A stretch of 64,000 nt of DNA from a marine actinobacterium MedAcidi-G2B (GTDB lineage: Bacteria; Actinomycetota; Acidimicrobiia; Acidimicrobiales; MedAcidi-G1), in assembly GCA_000817115.1 (NCBI GenBank), contig JUEO01000001.1, positions 186,001-250,000 of the forward strand, in the 5' to 3' direction. Below are positions 56,027 through 64,000 of this stretch, one piece after another; the first letter of the stretch is position 1; each line of letters starts with the position of its first letter. The notes beneath the pieces were generated by a model. The model was not told where the DNA came from, did no database searches, and was given only the letters and a program-made list of their open reading frames with translations. The position numbers and the translations under genes were made by a program.

Positions 56027-57588
56027 AGAAATAGTTGCTTAAGCTTTTCTCTATCTACTTTCCCCATCGCATTCCGTGGTAACGAAGTAACTGTTTTTAT
56101 CTCTTCAGGAACTTTATAGTGCGCTAATTGTTCATTTAATTGTGCGAACAATTCAGGGATATCTAAGTCTTCCTGCACAATAATGGCGGCACAAACGCGT
56201 TCTCCCAGCCGTTCATCAGACACACCGATTACAGCAGCTTCAGTAATCGACGAGATGGAGAGAAGTACTCTTTCAACTTCTGCAGGATAGATATTTGCTC
56301 CGCCTCGAACGACTAGATCGCTAAGTCTTCCTATGATAGTTAGGTGGTCATCTTCATCTTTTGAACCAATATCTCCTGTATGAAGCATGTTTCCCTTTAA
56401 CGCTTTCACTGTTTCTTCAGGTTTTTCCCAATATCCAAGCATTGGTGACCACACTTCTTGCCACTTTCCTTCTTTGCGTGCAGAGATACAAATTTCTCCT
56501 ACTTCGCCGGTTGAAACCTCTTTTCCATCTTCGTCAAATATCCCTATTTCCACAGGATCAAGTGCATGTCCCGCTCCGTTTGGAACACCTTTTCGTTCAT
56601 GTCTTGAGCGTGTTACCCCGGAAGGTGCTTCTGAAAGGCCATAACCAACAGTGCATGGGAAGCCAAACTTCTTTTGCCACTCATCTCTAAGTTCTTGTGG
56701 GGTGTGGCTAGCTCCGATGACCACACGATTAAGGGAGGAAAGATCTTCAGGTTTGACGGCTGCTGAATGCACAAGGTCGTATGCCTGTGTAGGAACGAGC
56801 AGCAGATTATTTACCTCAGCATTACGAATTTGTTCTGCCATTTCTCCGGCAGGCGATGGGTCCAAAATAACTGATGTTGTTCCACGGATAAGAGAAAAGA
56901 GAGGACCAATGACCAGGATATTTAAGACCGTTAAAGACAACGCAGTTCCAGTTCTTTCATTCTTGATTGGCGGATAGAGAGATCTGCTTGAAACTCCAGG
57001 CCAGAGAAGATTATGTTGGCTGTGAACTGCTCCTTTGGGGCGTCCACTGGTTCCACTCGTATATGCGATAGCTGCAGGAGAGTGCGGATCTACTTCTCTC
57101 TTTGGCTCTTCATCAGAGAAATTAAAGAGATCAATCCAATCTGTTTCATTTGATTTAATGCCAATAGTCTTGCAACTTTTTGATACATAGTTTTGTTCAG
57201 TAATAAAGAGAGACGCATCACAATCTTGGAGGATCCACTCGGTTTCATCTTGACTAAGATTCGAATTAGCCCCGACCCAGATAGCTCCGAGTCGTTGAGT
57301 AGCTAAGAAGATCTCAACTGGAATCGTGCTGTTTGAGAGTTGTACGACTACACGGCAGCCGGTGGAACACCCTTGGCTTAAGAGCCATCCCGCAGCTAAA
57401 GAAACACGGGATTCAAGTTCAAACCAACTAACTACTTCTTCTTGATGTTGCAAAGCAATTTTTTCTGGGTGTACAGAAACACCGTAATCAAGAATGTCTG
57501 CTGTGCTCCAAGGACCCTCTGGGGCAGGTAGAGGGTCTTCTCGAATTAATAAACCGCGAGTGTCAACTCGAAGGGTTTCTTTTGTCAT
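56023..57588 (-). CDS. AMP-dependent acyl-CoA synthetase/ligase
   Basis: AIAYTSGTSGRPKGAVHSQ; GYGLSEAPSGVTRS; LHTGDIGSKDEDDHLTIIGRLSDLVVRGGANIYPAEVE; ARNAMGKVDR-type C-terminus. Confidence 0.93.
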   Translation of the reverse strand: MTKETLRVDTRGLLIREDPLPAPEGPWSTADILDYGVSVHPEKIALQHQEEVVSWFELESRVSLAAGWLLSQGCSTGCRVVVQLSNSTIPVEIFLATQRLGAIWVGANSNLSQDETEWILQDCDASLFITEQNYVSKSCKTIGIKSNETDWIDLFNFSDEEPKREVDPHSPAAIAYTSGTSGRPKGAVHSQHNLLWPGVSSRSLYPPIKNERTGTALSLTVLNILVIGPLFSLIRGTTSVILDPSPAGEMAEQIRNAEVNNLLLVPTQAYDLVHSAAVKPEDLSSLNRVVIGASHTPQELRDEWQKKFGFPCTVGYGLSEAPSGVTRSRHERKGVPNGAGHALDPVEIGIFDEDGKEVSTGEVGEICISARKEGKWQEVWSPMLGYWEKPEETVKALKGNMLHTGDIGSKDEDDHLTIIGRLSDLVVRGGANIYPAEVERVLLSISSITEAAVIGVSDERLGERVCAAIIVQEDLDIPELFAQLNEQLAHYKVPEEIKTVTSLPRNAMGKVDREKLKQLFL

Positions 57589-59087
57589 CGGAGTTGGTGC
57601 CAGAGCATTCTTTCTTCAGCTTCTGGATCAAACAAAAGAGAACATTCATCATCAAAGTTCATTACGGTTCTGGTTTCAGAATCGTAAATTGGCCATTCTC
57701 CAAGTTTTTCAGTTGACGGATTACCAACTTTTATGAAAGTTGCCCATGCATCGTGCATGGTACGGGCAAGAGCATCGGGCCGTGGCCCGTCACCAATAAA
57801 GAGAGTTACTCCAGGCCTATCTAACACATTGAAGGTGAAAGGTATTTCTAGCGCGTGTGCTGCTCCCAGCTGTCCATCAAATGCTGTGGAATCCCAAGAG
57901 AATTTGTACATGAAGGTCTTGGAATCAAAAGCTTCTCTAGATTCTGCAACTCTCACTGCGGGTATTCGAAAAACCCAATCGGAAGAAATGGCGCACCCAA
58001 GCCAACCTGGTTGAACTTCACCGAGACGTTTTTTGTAAACATTTTTGAAGTTCTCTGAATTTTTAGTGATTCGTTGTATATATCTTTCAGTAGTTTCGTC
58101 ATCGAAACTTGTTATTCCCCAAAGAGACATTTCATCTTCATTAGTGCCGATTAAAAGAGGAATATGAGAGTCAGCACTTTCACTAATTAGTTCAGATGGA
58201 GGACGTGGAAGAACTTCACCTCCCCAAGAAGGGTAGAAAGCATCAACACCGAAGTCTCTGTTGCCATCATTGTCAATTACGCGGTGTTGCGCTTCAAGAA
58301 TTTTAGAAACAGGGAGCGATCGAAGCTCATCTAAGCTTGGGTTGCCAAGTTCAGTAAGAAAATTGTCAGCTATAGCTGAAGAGTTTTCCGGACTATGTAT
58401 ATGGTGTGCAGCCCCACTTTGGGCAATCGCTTGATGAAATAGGCCATCAGTGGCAGGAGAAGCTAATAGATTACAGACACTAAAAGCTCCGGCTGATTCA
58501 CCTCCAATAGTTACTTTTTCCGGATCTCCTCCAAAGAGGGAAATATTTTCTTGAACCCATTCCAGCGCCGCTATTTGGTCCATGGTCCCATGCAGGCCTG
58601 AAGAAGCAAGAGTATTTTCTTGAGGAAAACTTGAAGCGAGATTACAGAAACCTAAAGCTCCTAAGCGGTAGTTGATCGAGACAGTGACGATGTCGTGGTT
58701 GGCGGCGAAAGAAGTTCCGTCATACCAAGGAATAGCTCCTTGACCAGAAAGGTATCCTCCACCATGGATCCATACGTAAACTGGACGCTTTTTATTGTCA
58801 GCATTTGGGGTTGTCACGTTAAGCATTAAACAATCTTCATCCCAAGGAACAGGAATACGATTCGTAAGTCCTTCTCCAGGAAGTTGAGGTGCAGCTTTCC
58901 CTGGTCGTTGAGCGTCACGTATTCCGTCCCAGGGAATAGGCGATTCTGGAGGAGCAAACCTTAACTCTCCGGTCGGGGGTGCTGCATAGGGAATATCAAA
59001 AAAAGATTGAACTCCATGCCTATTACGCCCTTTAAGCACACCTGAATGGATCTCTACTATTGGATCTTCTTGAGAGGTAAGTGACAT
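57585..59087 (-). CDS. Type B carboxylesterase
   Basis: FDIPYAAPPTGELRFAPPE; GGDPEKVTIGGESAGAFSVCNLLASPATDGLFHQAIAQSG. Confidence 0.93.
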   Translation of the reverse strand: MSLTSQEDPIVEIHSGVLKGRNRHGVQSFFDIPYAAPPTGELRFAPPESPIPWDGIRDAQRPGKAAPQLPGEGLTNRIPVPWDEDCLMLNVTTPNADNKKRPVYVWIHGGGYLSGQGAIPWYDGTSFAANHDIVTVSINYRLGALGFCNLASSFPQENTLASSGLHGTMDQIAALEWVQENISLFGGDPEKVTIGGESAGAFSVCNLLASPATDGLFHQAIAQSGAAHHIHSPENSSAIADNFLTELGNPSLDELRSLPVSKILEAQHRVIDNDGNRDFGVDAFYPSWGGEVLPRPPSELISESADSHIPLLIGTNEDEMSLWGITSFDDETTERYIQRITKNSENFKNVYKKRLGEVQPGWLGCAISSDWVFRIPAVRVAESREAFDSKTFMYKFSWDSTAFDGQLGAAHALEIPFTFNVLDRPGVTLFIGDGPRPDALARTMHDAWATFIKVGNPSTEKLGEWPIYDSETRTVMNFDDECSLLFDPEAEERMLWHQLR

Positions 59088-60265
59088 CAGACTTTAAGTA
59101 CCAAAGCTTCGCCTTGGCCTCCTCCACCACATAGAGCAGCAGCACCAAGCCCGCCACCTTGTCGCTTCAATTCAAGCGCAAGTGTTAAAGCAACCCGTGT
59201 ACCAGACATGCCAATTGGATGTCCCAAAGCAATAGCGCCTCCGTTCACGTTCACGACGTCCTCTGGGACTCCTAAATCTTGAGTTGAAGCAAGTGCGACT
59301 GCAGCGAAAGCCTCATTAATCTCAAAAAGTTCAAGATTAGAAAGGTTGAGATCAGTATTTTGTAGAGATTTTTTGATGGCGTTAGAAGGCTGGAAAAGCA
59401 AACTTGTATCCGGTCCTGCTACTTGTCCGTGTGAAACGATTTCAGCCAAAGGCTCAACTCCTAAAGAATCTGCATGATCCAAAGTAGTGACGATGACCGC
59501 CGCAGCACCATCAGATATCTGTGAAGCGTTACCTGCGGTGATACTCCCATTGGCTTCAAAAGCAGGGGCGAGCCGTCCGAGAGAAGCCACATCTATATCT
59601 GGGCGGATACCTTCATCTTCTGCAATTACGAAGTCATCTCCATTTCTTGAAGGAATTGAAACTGGTGTGATCTCATCTACAAATAAGCCATCTTTTTGTG
59701 CTTTAGCAGCACGCTCATGTGATTGGGCAGAGAATGTATCTTGGGCTTCTCTACTTAAGTTGAGTTCTTGTGCATAACGTTCGGTTGCTTCTCCCATTGC
59801 ACAATGCTCAATAGTGCAAGTTAAACCATCAAACATCATTGAATCCACGATGGCCCCATCTCCAATACGATACCCCGAACGTGATTTCATCAATAAATGA
59901 GGAGCTTTACTCATCGATTCCATACCTCCAGCTACCACTACTTTTGCTTCCCCGAGACGAATCATTTGGGTAGCTAAGTGAATGGCGTGCATTCCTGAAA
60001 GACAGGCACGGTTGAGAAGGGTAGAAGGAGCAGTTAACGGAATTCCAGCATCCACAGCTGCACGTCTTGCGGGCACCTGACCAATTCCGGCACTAATCAC
60101 ATTTCCCAAGTAGGTAAAGTCTACTTGTTCGCCACTTAGTCCAGCCCTATCTAAGGCAGCATCAATAGCGATCGACCCAAGGCTTGTTGCAGTTTGGCTC
60201 GAAAGAGCACCTTGTAAGCGTCCAATCGGTGTTCGAGCACCACTAAGGATCACAATCGGGGACAC
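59087..60265 (-). CDS. Thiolase / acetyl-CoA acetyltransferase
   Basis: LLNRACLSGMHAIHLA active Cys; NEAFAAVALAS; NVNGGAIALGHPIGMSGTR; CGGGGQGEAL. Confidence 0.95.
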   Translation of the reverse strand: MSPIVILSGARTPIGRLQGALSSQTATSLGSIAIDAALDRAGLSGEQVDFTYLGNVISAGIGQVPARRAAVDAGIPLTAPSTLLNRACLSGMHAIHLATQMIRLGEAKVVVAGGMESMSKAPHLLMKSRSGYRIGDGAIVDSMMFDGLTCTIEHCAMGEATERYAQELNLSREAQDTFSAQSHERAAKAQKDGLFVDEITPVSIPSRNGDDFVIAEDEGIRPDIDVASLGRLAPAFEANGSITAGNASQISDGAAAVIVTTLDHADSLGVEPLAEIVSHGQVAGPDTSLLFQPSNAIKKSLQNTDLNLSNLELFEINEAFAAVALASTQDLGVPEDVVNVNGGAIALGHPIGMSGTRVALTLALELKRQGGGLGAAALCGGGGQGEALVLKV

Positions 60266-60372
60266 AGAAACTCCTGAAATTTAAAATAATTATGGTCTAG
60301 TAAGTACTTTGATTACTCTAACTGCCGTTCAGGCTTCTTGTTTATAGAAAAGCATTACTGGCTATTATCTAT

Positions 60373-60840
60373 TTAGCCTTGGTAGAGAGTAAGCGAGTCA
60401 TAGAGGACTGAAGGGACTTCCACTCCTTGAACATGGATAGCGACTTGCGAGGCTACAAGAGTTCCTTTCTTATGTTCACGAGCTTCTTTCAAGCGGCTTC
60501 TCGCTTGAAGCACTGATCCAGAGGGTACAGGAGCTAGAAACCGCAGACCGTCAGCCCCGTAGTTCACTGCATTCCGGAATCCAGTTATACGGACTTTGTC
60601 ATTCCAACTTATAGAAGCCACCAAACTCAAGGTAAAGAACCCATGAGCAATAGGGCCACCAAATGGGCTTTCTGTCTTTGCTCTTTCAACGTCAACATGG
60701 ATCCATTGATGATCACCCGTTAATTCTGCAAAAGCGTTGATTTTTTCTTGAGTCATTTCAAACTCTGGACCCCAGCCACTCCACTCTTCAGTAGCCGCAG
60801 CTAGTAGGCCTTCAATGTCATCAAAGGCTATTTCAATCAT
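60373..60840 (-). CDS. MaoC-like (R)-hydratase/dehydratase
   Basis: FAELTGDHQWIHVDVERAKTESPFGGPIAHGFFTLSLV; start ATG 60840 or GTG 60849. Confidence 0.92.
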   Translation of the reverse strand: MIEIAFDDIEGLLAAATEEWSGWGPEFEMTQEKINAFAELTGDHQWIHVDVERAKTESPFGGPIAHGFFTLSLVASISWNDKVRITGFRNAVNYGADGLRFLAPVPSGSVLQARSRLKEAREHKKGTLVASQVAIHVQGVEVPSVLYDSLTLYQG

Positions 60841-60890
60841 GTTGCTCACACTCCAGTTATATTTTTATTCCTCTACCGTGGCCGTAAAAC

Positions 60891-60916
60891 TGCTCGCCCG
60901 TCAAGGCGGGCGAGCA
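60891..60916. promoter_or_regulatory. 10-bp perfect GC-rich inverted repeat between divergent genes (putative operator)
   Basis: TGCTCGCCCG-tcaagg-CGGGCGAGCA; lies between MaoC gene (-) and acyl-CoA ligase (+). Confidence 0.7.
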
Positions 60917-60966
60917 TATCCGCCTCTAGAGTTTGATGAAGAGAAATAGTGAAGGGAAAAATAAGC

Positions 60967-62712
60967 GTGAAAGAATCACCAGTTGACGAGCACTATGAAG
61001 CCGCTTGGGATGAGTTGACTGGGCCTGGCGCCCCTTTTGCCTGGTCAGTTAACGAAGTAAGAGGTGTACCTACACGGGTTTACGATGCTGCTCCACCAAA
61101 TATGACTTTAGTGTGGGCGGCTTCTCTCGCTTACGCAGAAAACGATTACCTCATTTATGGTGATGAACGCATGACCTACGGAGAGGCACATCAAGAAGTA
61201 GATGCATTAGCTGCGTATCTTGTATCTGTAGGAGTGGGGCATGGAGATCGAGTCGCCCTATCTATGAGGAACTACCCGGAATGGGCGTTGGCTTACTGGG
61301 CTACTTTAAAGATTGGTGCCGCTGTAGTGGGCATGAATGCTTGGTGGACCGGATCAGAAATGGAATTTGGGCTTTCAGATAGCACCCCGAAAGTTTTGAT
61401 AGCTGATCAAGAGCGTCTTGAGAGAGTGCACTCAGAGTTAGAAGGACTAAGAGAAAATAATCAGTTTCACATTATCGGTGTACGGGTAGAAGGGGATCTT
61501 CCGGATGATGCAATTCATTGGGAAAACGCGATACAGAAAGCAGCTGAACTGCCTCCACTTCCTGAAATTGACATTAGCCCCGAAGATGATGTTTGTATTT
61601 TTTACACCTCTGGGACGACTGGTCGACCAAAGGGTGCGGTCTTAACTCATCGTGGAGCAGTCTCCAATCTTTTAAATCTGGGATTCTGGAATGCAGTAAG
61701 CCTTACAGCTGGGGCCAAAGCAGTCGCTGCAGGAGAAAACCCCTCAGGGTCAGATAAACAACCCGGAGAATCTAATCCAGGCTCTGTTCTCGCCGTTCCT
61801 CTGTTTCATGTGACTGGCTGTAACTGTTGCCTGCATCCAGTTACAGCTCAGGGAGGTCAGTTGATTCTCATGTACCGATGGGATGCCGGAGTAGCTCTTG
61901 AACTTATAGAGAGAGAAAGACCATCAACGTTTACTGGCGTTCCTACTATGGCCAGAGAGTTGATTAATCATCCGGACTTCGAAAAAAGAGACACCTCAAG
62001 CCTTAGTCATCTAGGGGGTGGAGGAGCTGCAGTGCAACCCGACCTCGTGCATAAGATTGAAAAAAAGATTGAGGGTCGTCCTTCAACTGGATATGGACTT
62101 ACCGAAGTTAATGGTGTGATAGCGATGAACTCAGCTCATTTCTTTACTGCCAAACCTGAATCTACTGGACCTGTTGTTCCTATTCTTGAATCACGAATAG
62201 TGGGTGAAGACGGAAAGGATCAGGGGGTAGGTCAATTAGGAGAATTGTGGGTCAGAGGAGGAAATGTGTTCCGCGGCTACCTAAACCGACCCGAAGCAAA
62301 TGAAGAAATCCTTACTGACGGTTGGTTCCATACCGGTGATATTGGATATCTCGATGAAGACGGTTTCCTTTTTCTTGTAGATAGAGCGAAGGACATGGTT
62401 TTACGAGGCGGAGAGAACGTTTATTCAGCTGAAGTAGAAGCAGCAATTTACGAGCACCCCTCTGTAGCAGAAGCAGCAGTATTTGCTGTACCTGATGAAC
62501 GACTTGGCGAAGCCGTTGGAGTAGCAATTGTTCGACTGCCCGGTGCCGAATTAACTGCCAAAGAGATTCAAGACCATGTCCGTACGTTAATAGCGTCGTT
62601 TAAAGTCCCGGAACACATTTGGTTTAGTGAACAAGCATTGCCGCGCAACGCAAATGGAAAATTTCTTAAGCGAGAGTTGCGTGAAACTTTGATAGGAACA
62701 CCAACAGGATAA
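60967..62712 (+). CDS. AMP-dependent long-chain acyl-CoA synthetase-like
   Basis: IFYTSGTTGRPKGAVLTHRG; GYGLTEVNGVIAMN; WFHTGDIGYLDEDGFLFLVDRAKDMVLRGGENVYSAEVE; SD AAGGGA before GTG 60967 (alternative start 60949). Confidence 0.94.
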   Translation: MKESPVDEHYEAAWDELTGPGAPFAWSVNEVRGVPTRVYDAAPPNMTLVWAASLAYAENDYLIYGDERMTYGEAHQEVDALAAYLVSVGVGHGDRVALSMRNYPEWALAYWATLKIGAAVVGMNAWWTGSEMEFGLSDSTPKVLIADQERLERVHSELEGLRENNQFHIIGVRVEGDLPDDAIHWENAIQKAAELPPLPEIDISPEDDVCIFYTSGTTGRPKGAVLTHRGAVSNLLNLGFWNAVSLTAGAKAVAAGENPSGSDKQPGESNPGSVLAVPLFHVTGCNCCLHPVTAQGGQLILMYRWDAGVALELIERERPSTFTGVPTMARELINHPDFEKRDTSSLSHLGGGGAAVQPDLVHKIEKKIEGRPSTGYGLTEVNGVIAMNSAHFFTAKPESTGPVVPILESRIVGEDGKDQGVGQLGELWVRGGNVFRGYLNRPEANEEILTDGWFHTGDIGYLDEDGFLFLVDRAKDMVLRGGENVYSAEVEAAIYEHPSVAEAAVFAVPDERLGEAVGVAIVRLPGAELTAKEIQDHVRTLIASFKVPEHIWFSEQALPRNANGKFLKRELRETLIGTPTG

Positions 62713-62716
62713 ACAG

Positions 62717-63349
62717 ATGAATGCACAGCATTGGGCACAAATAGAAAGACAAAAGTTGTGTGACTTATTGGAAGCAATAGGTCCTGAAGCACCAACATTA
62801 TGTGAAGGATGGTCTGCCGCACATTTGGCTGCTCACCTAGTTCTAAGAGAACGTAAACCGCTAGCGGCCCTTGGAATAATATTTGGGGGTGCGTTCGCTC
62901 GCCACACAAAAAGAACCACAGAGCGATTAGCAGCGAAACCTTTCGAAGGTTTAATTAAAAAATTGAGAAAAGGCCCGCCATTACTTCTGAAAAGAATTGA
63001 CGGGCAAATGAATGTTCTTGAATACACCATTCATCATGAAGACGTTCGACGGGCTGTAGGAGAATGGGAAGAGCGAAAAGATCTTGATGAACTTCAAGAG
63101 ATTATTTGGAAAATCCAAAAGCGATCCGCTCAGCTAATGGCACGCAAACTTGAGGATATTGATCTTACTTTAAGTAGGCCATCAGGAGAAATAGCCCGTA
63201 TAGGCGAAACTGGTCGGCAAGTCACTTTGGTTGGAGAACCTATAGAACTTGCGATGTTCATGACTGGGCGACGTGAAAAATCTTTAGTGGAAATTTCAGG
63301 AGATGACTCAGCAATCACTGAAATGAGATTAGGGAATTTGGGTTACTGA
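62717..63349 (+). CDS. TIGR03085-like (DinB/maleylpyruvate isomerase-fold) metal-binding protein
   Basis: ALCDLLEAIGPEAPTLCEGWSAAHLAAHLVLRERKPLAALGI-type pattern; LEYTIHHEDVRRAVGEWE. Confidence 0.85.
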   Translation: MNAQHWAQIERQKLCDLLEAIGPEAPTLCEGWSAAHLAAHLVLRERKPLAALGIIFGGAFARHTKRTTERLAAKPFEGLIKKLRKGPPLLLKRIDGQMNVLEYTIHHEDVRRAVGEWEERKDLDELQEIIWKIQKRSAQLMARKLEDIDLTLSRPSGEIARIGETGRQVTLVGEPIELAMFMTGRREKSLVEISGDDSAITEMRLGNLGY

Positions 63350-64000
63350 GAGATTCGTTCCATAGCTTCTGGTCGCCCATTAATTATTCCATCTGCCCCC
63401 ATAGATACAAGCTCAAGATAATAATCATAATTTTCTTGCAAGGTGTCGCTCATCCAAACCCACACATCAACACCTGCGGTTTTTGCAGCTTCAAAAAAGC
63501 TAGGAACTAGAACTTCAACATCACCATAAAACGGAGGAACTTGAACCACCGCATGATCTCCGAGGGGTTCTCCGTTGAGAACCCAGGCAACCATTTCATC
63601 TGTTCCAGGACTAGTGGCAATATCAGGCCCAGCAGCCTGTTTGAATTCTGCAATAACATCCGAAGAAAAAGAAGCCACAATTACAGAATCATGGCGATTA
63701 AGTGCATCAATATCCGAGATCAAAGCAGCGATAGCTTCTGAAGCAAGTGCACCTTCATCTTTTATCTCAACATCCAACGGCATTTCTGGAAATGCTGAAG
63801 CGATGTCAAAAAAAGTTTCAATACGAAAATCTTCTGAAGTAAAACCATCTGGAGGAGATGTGTCCCCAGTACGTGCACCTCGCAACGGGTAGTCTCCTTC
63901 ACCAAGATCACGACAAGGCCAGCAAGTAGGGGACCACCACCATGCGTTATCTAAGAGCTGCAATTCAGCAACAGTCATTTCAGAGACCGTCCCCGAGACC
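63343..64000 (-). CDS. Glycerophosphodiester phosphodiesterase family protein (5' end beyond window)
   Basis: VSGTVSEMTVAELQLLDNAWWW; FPEMPLDVEIKD; GVDVWVWMSDTLQENYDYYLELVSMGADGIINGRPE. Frame stays open past ATG 63978 to window end. Confidence 0.85.
   Translation of the reverse strand, partial: VSGTVSEMTVAELQLLDNAWWWSPTCWPCRDLGEGDYPLRGARTGDTSPPDGFTSEDFRIETFFDIASAFPEMPLDVEIKDEGALASEAIAALISDIDALNRHDSVIVASFSSDVIAEFKQAAGPDIATSPGTDEMVAWVLNGEPLGDHAVVQVPPFYGDVEVLVPSFFEAAKTAGVDVWVWMSDTLQENYDYYLELVSMGADGIINGRPEAMERISQ

Noticed and set aside
56361-56977. Plus-strand ORFs of 85-109 aa
   Set aside because: Antisense to the strongly supported acyl-CoA synthetase 56023-57588.
60891-60916. Rho-independent terminator interpretation of the hairpin
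   Set aside because: Located between divergent starts; no T-run on the plus strand and only TTTT after one mismatch on the minus strand; operator is more likely.

Overview
This 64 kb window looks like the chromosome of a compact, moderately low-GC actinobacterium, plausibly a marine Acidimicrobiia-like lineage. That assignment is inferred from mshC, a DUF3499-like gene, an F420-type LLM oxidoreductase, HelD and a PcnA-type HD protein. Nearly all DNA is coding, and I see no insertion sequence, prophage or CRISPR array. Main content: larE-glnD; ADH/ALDH; a GT4/methyltransferase/alpha-toroid/GtrA surface-glycan region; a patatin-hemE-hemY(cgoX)-lnt operon; a HelD-like helicase; a MacB/FtsX-type ABC exporter; hbd/AcoX-like genes; a DUF3499-like gene and a PQQ-propeller protein with a TTSTT linker; cysS next to mshC; tRNA-Arg(CCT); a 981-aa cytochrome P450-UbiB/ABC1 fusion; an FeS-type photolyase with a YqjF neighbour; a paaADBC cluster without paaE; an ArfA-like BON-OmpA protein; a standalone C-terminal (neck+HD) half of a CCA-adding enzyme; a GH3 beta-glucosidase; a TPP riboswitch followed by thiBPQ; and acyl-CoA/ester catabolism genes. 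The most notable items are the P450-UbiB fusion, the split CCA-enzyme fragment, a palindrome overlapping the paaA promoter, a recurring TANNNT box 6-9 nt upstream of start codons (leaderless transcription), and many convergent gene pairs overlapping by exactly 4 nt at their stop codons. All homology calls come from motif recognition by eye; no database search was run.
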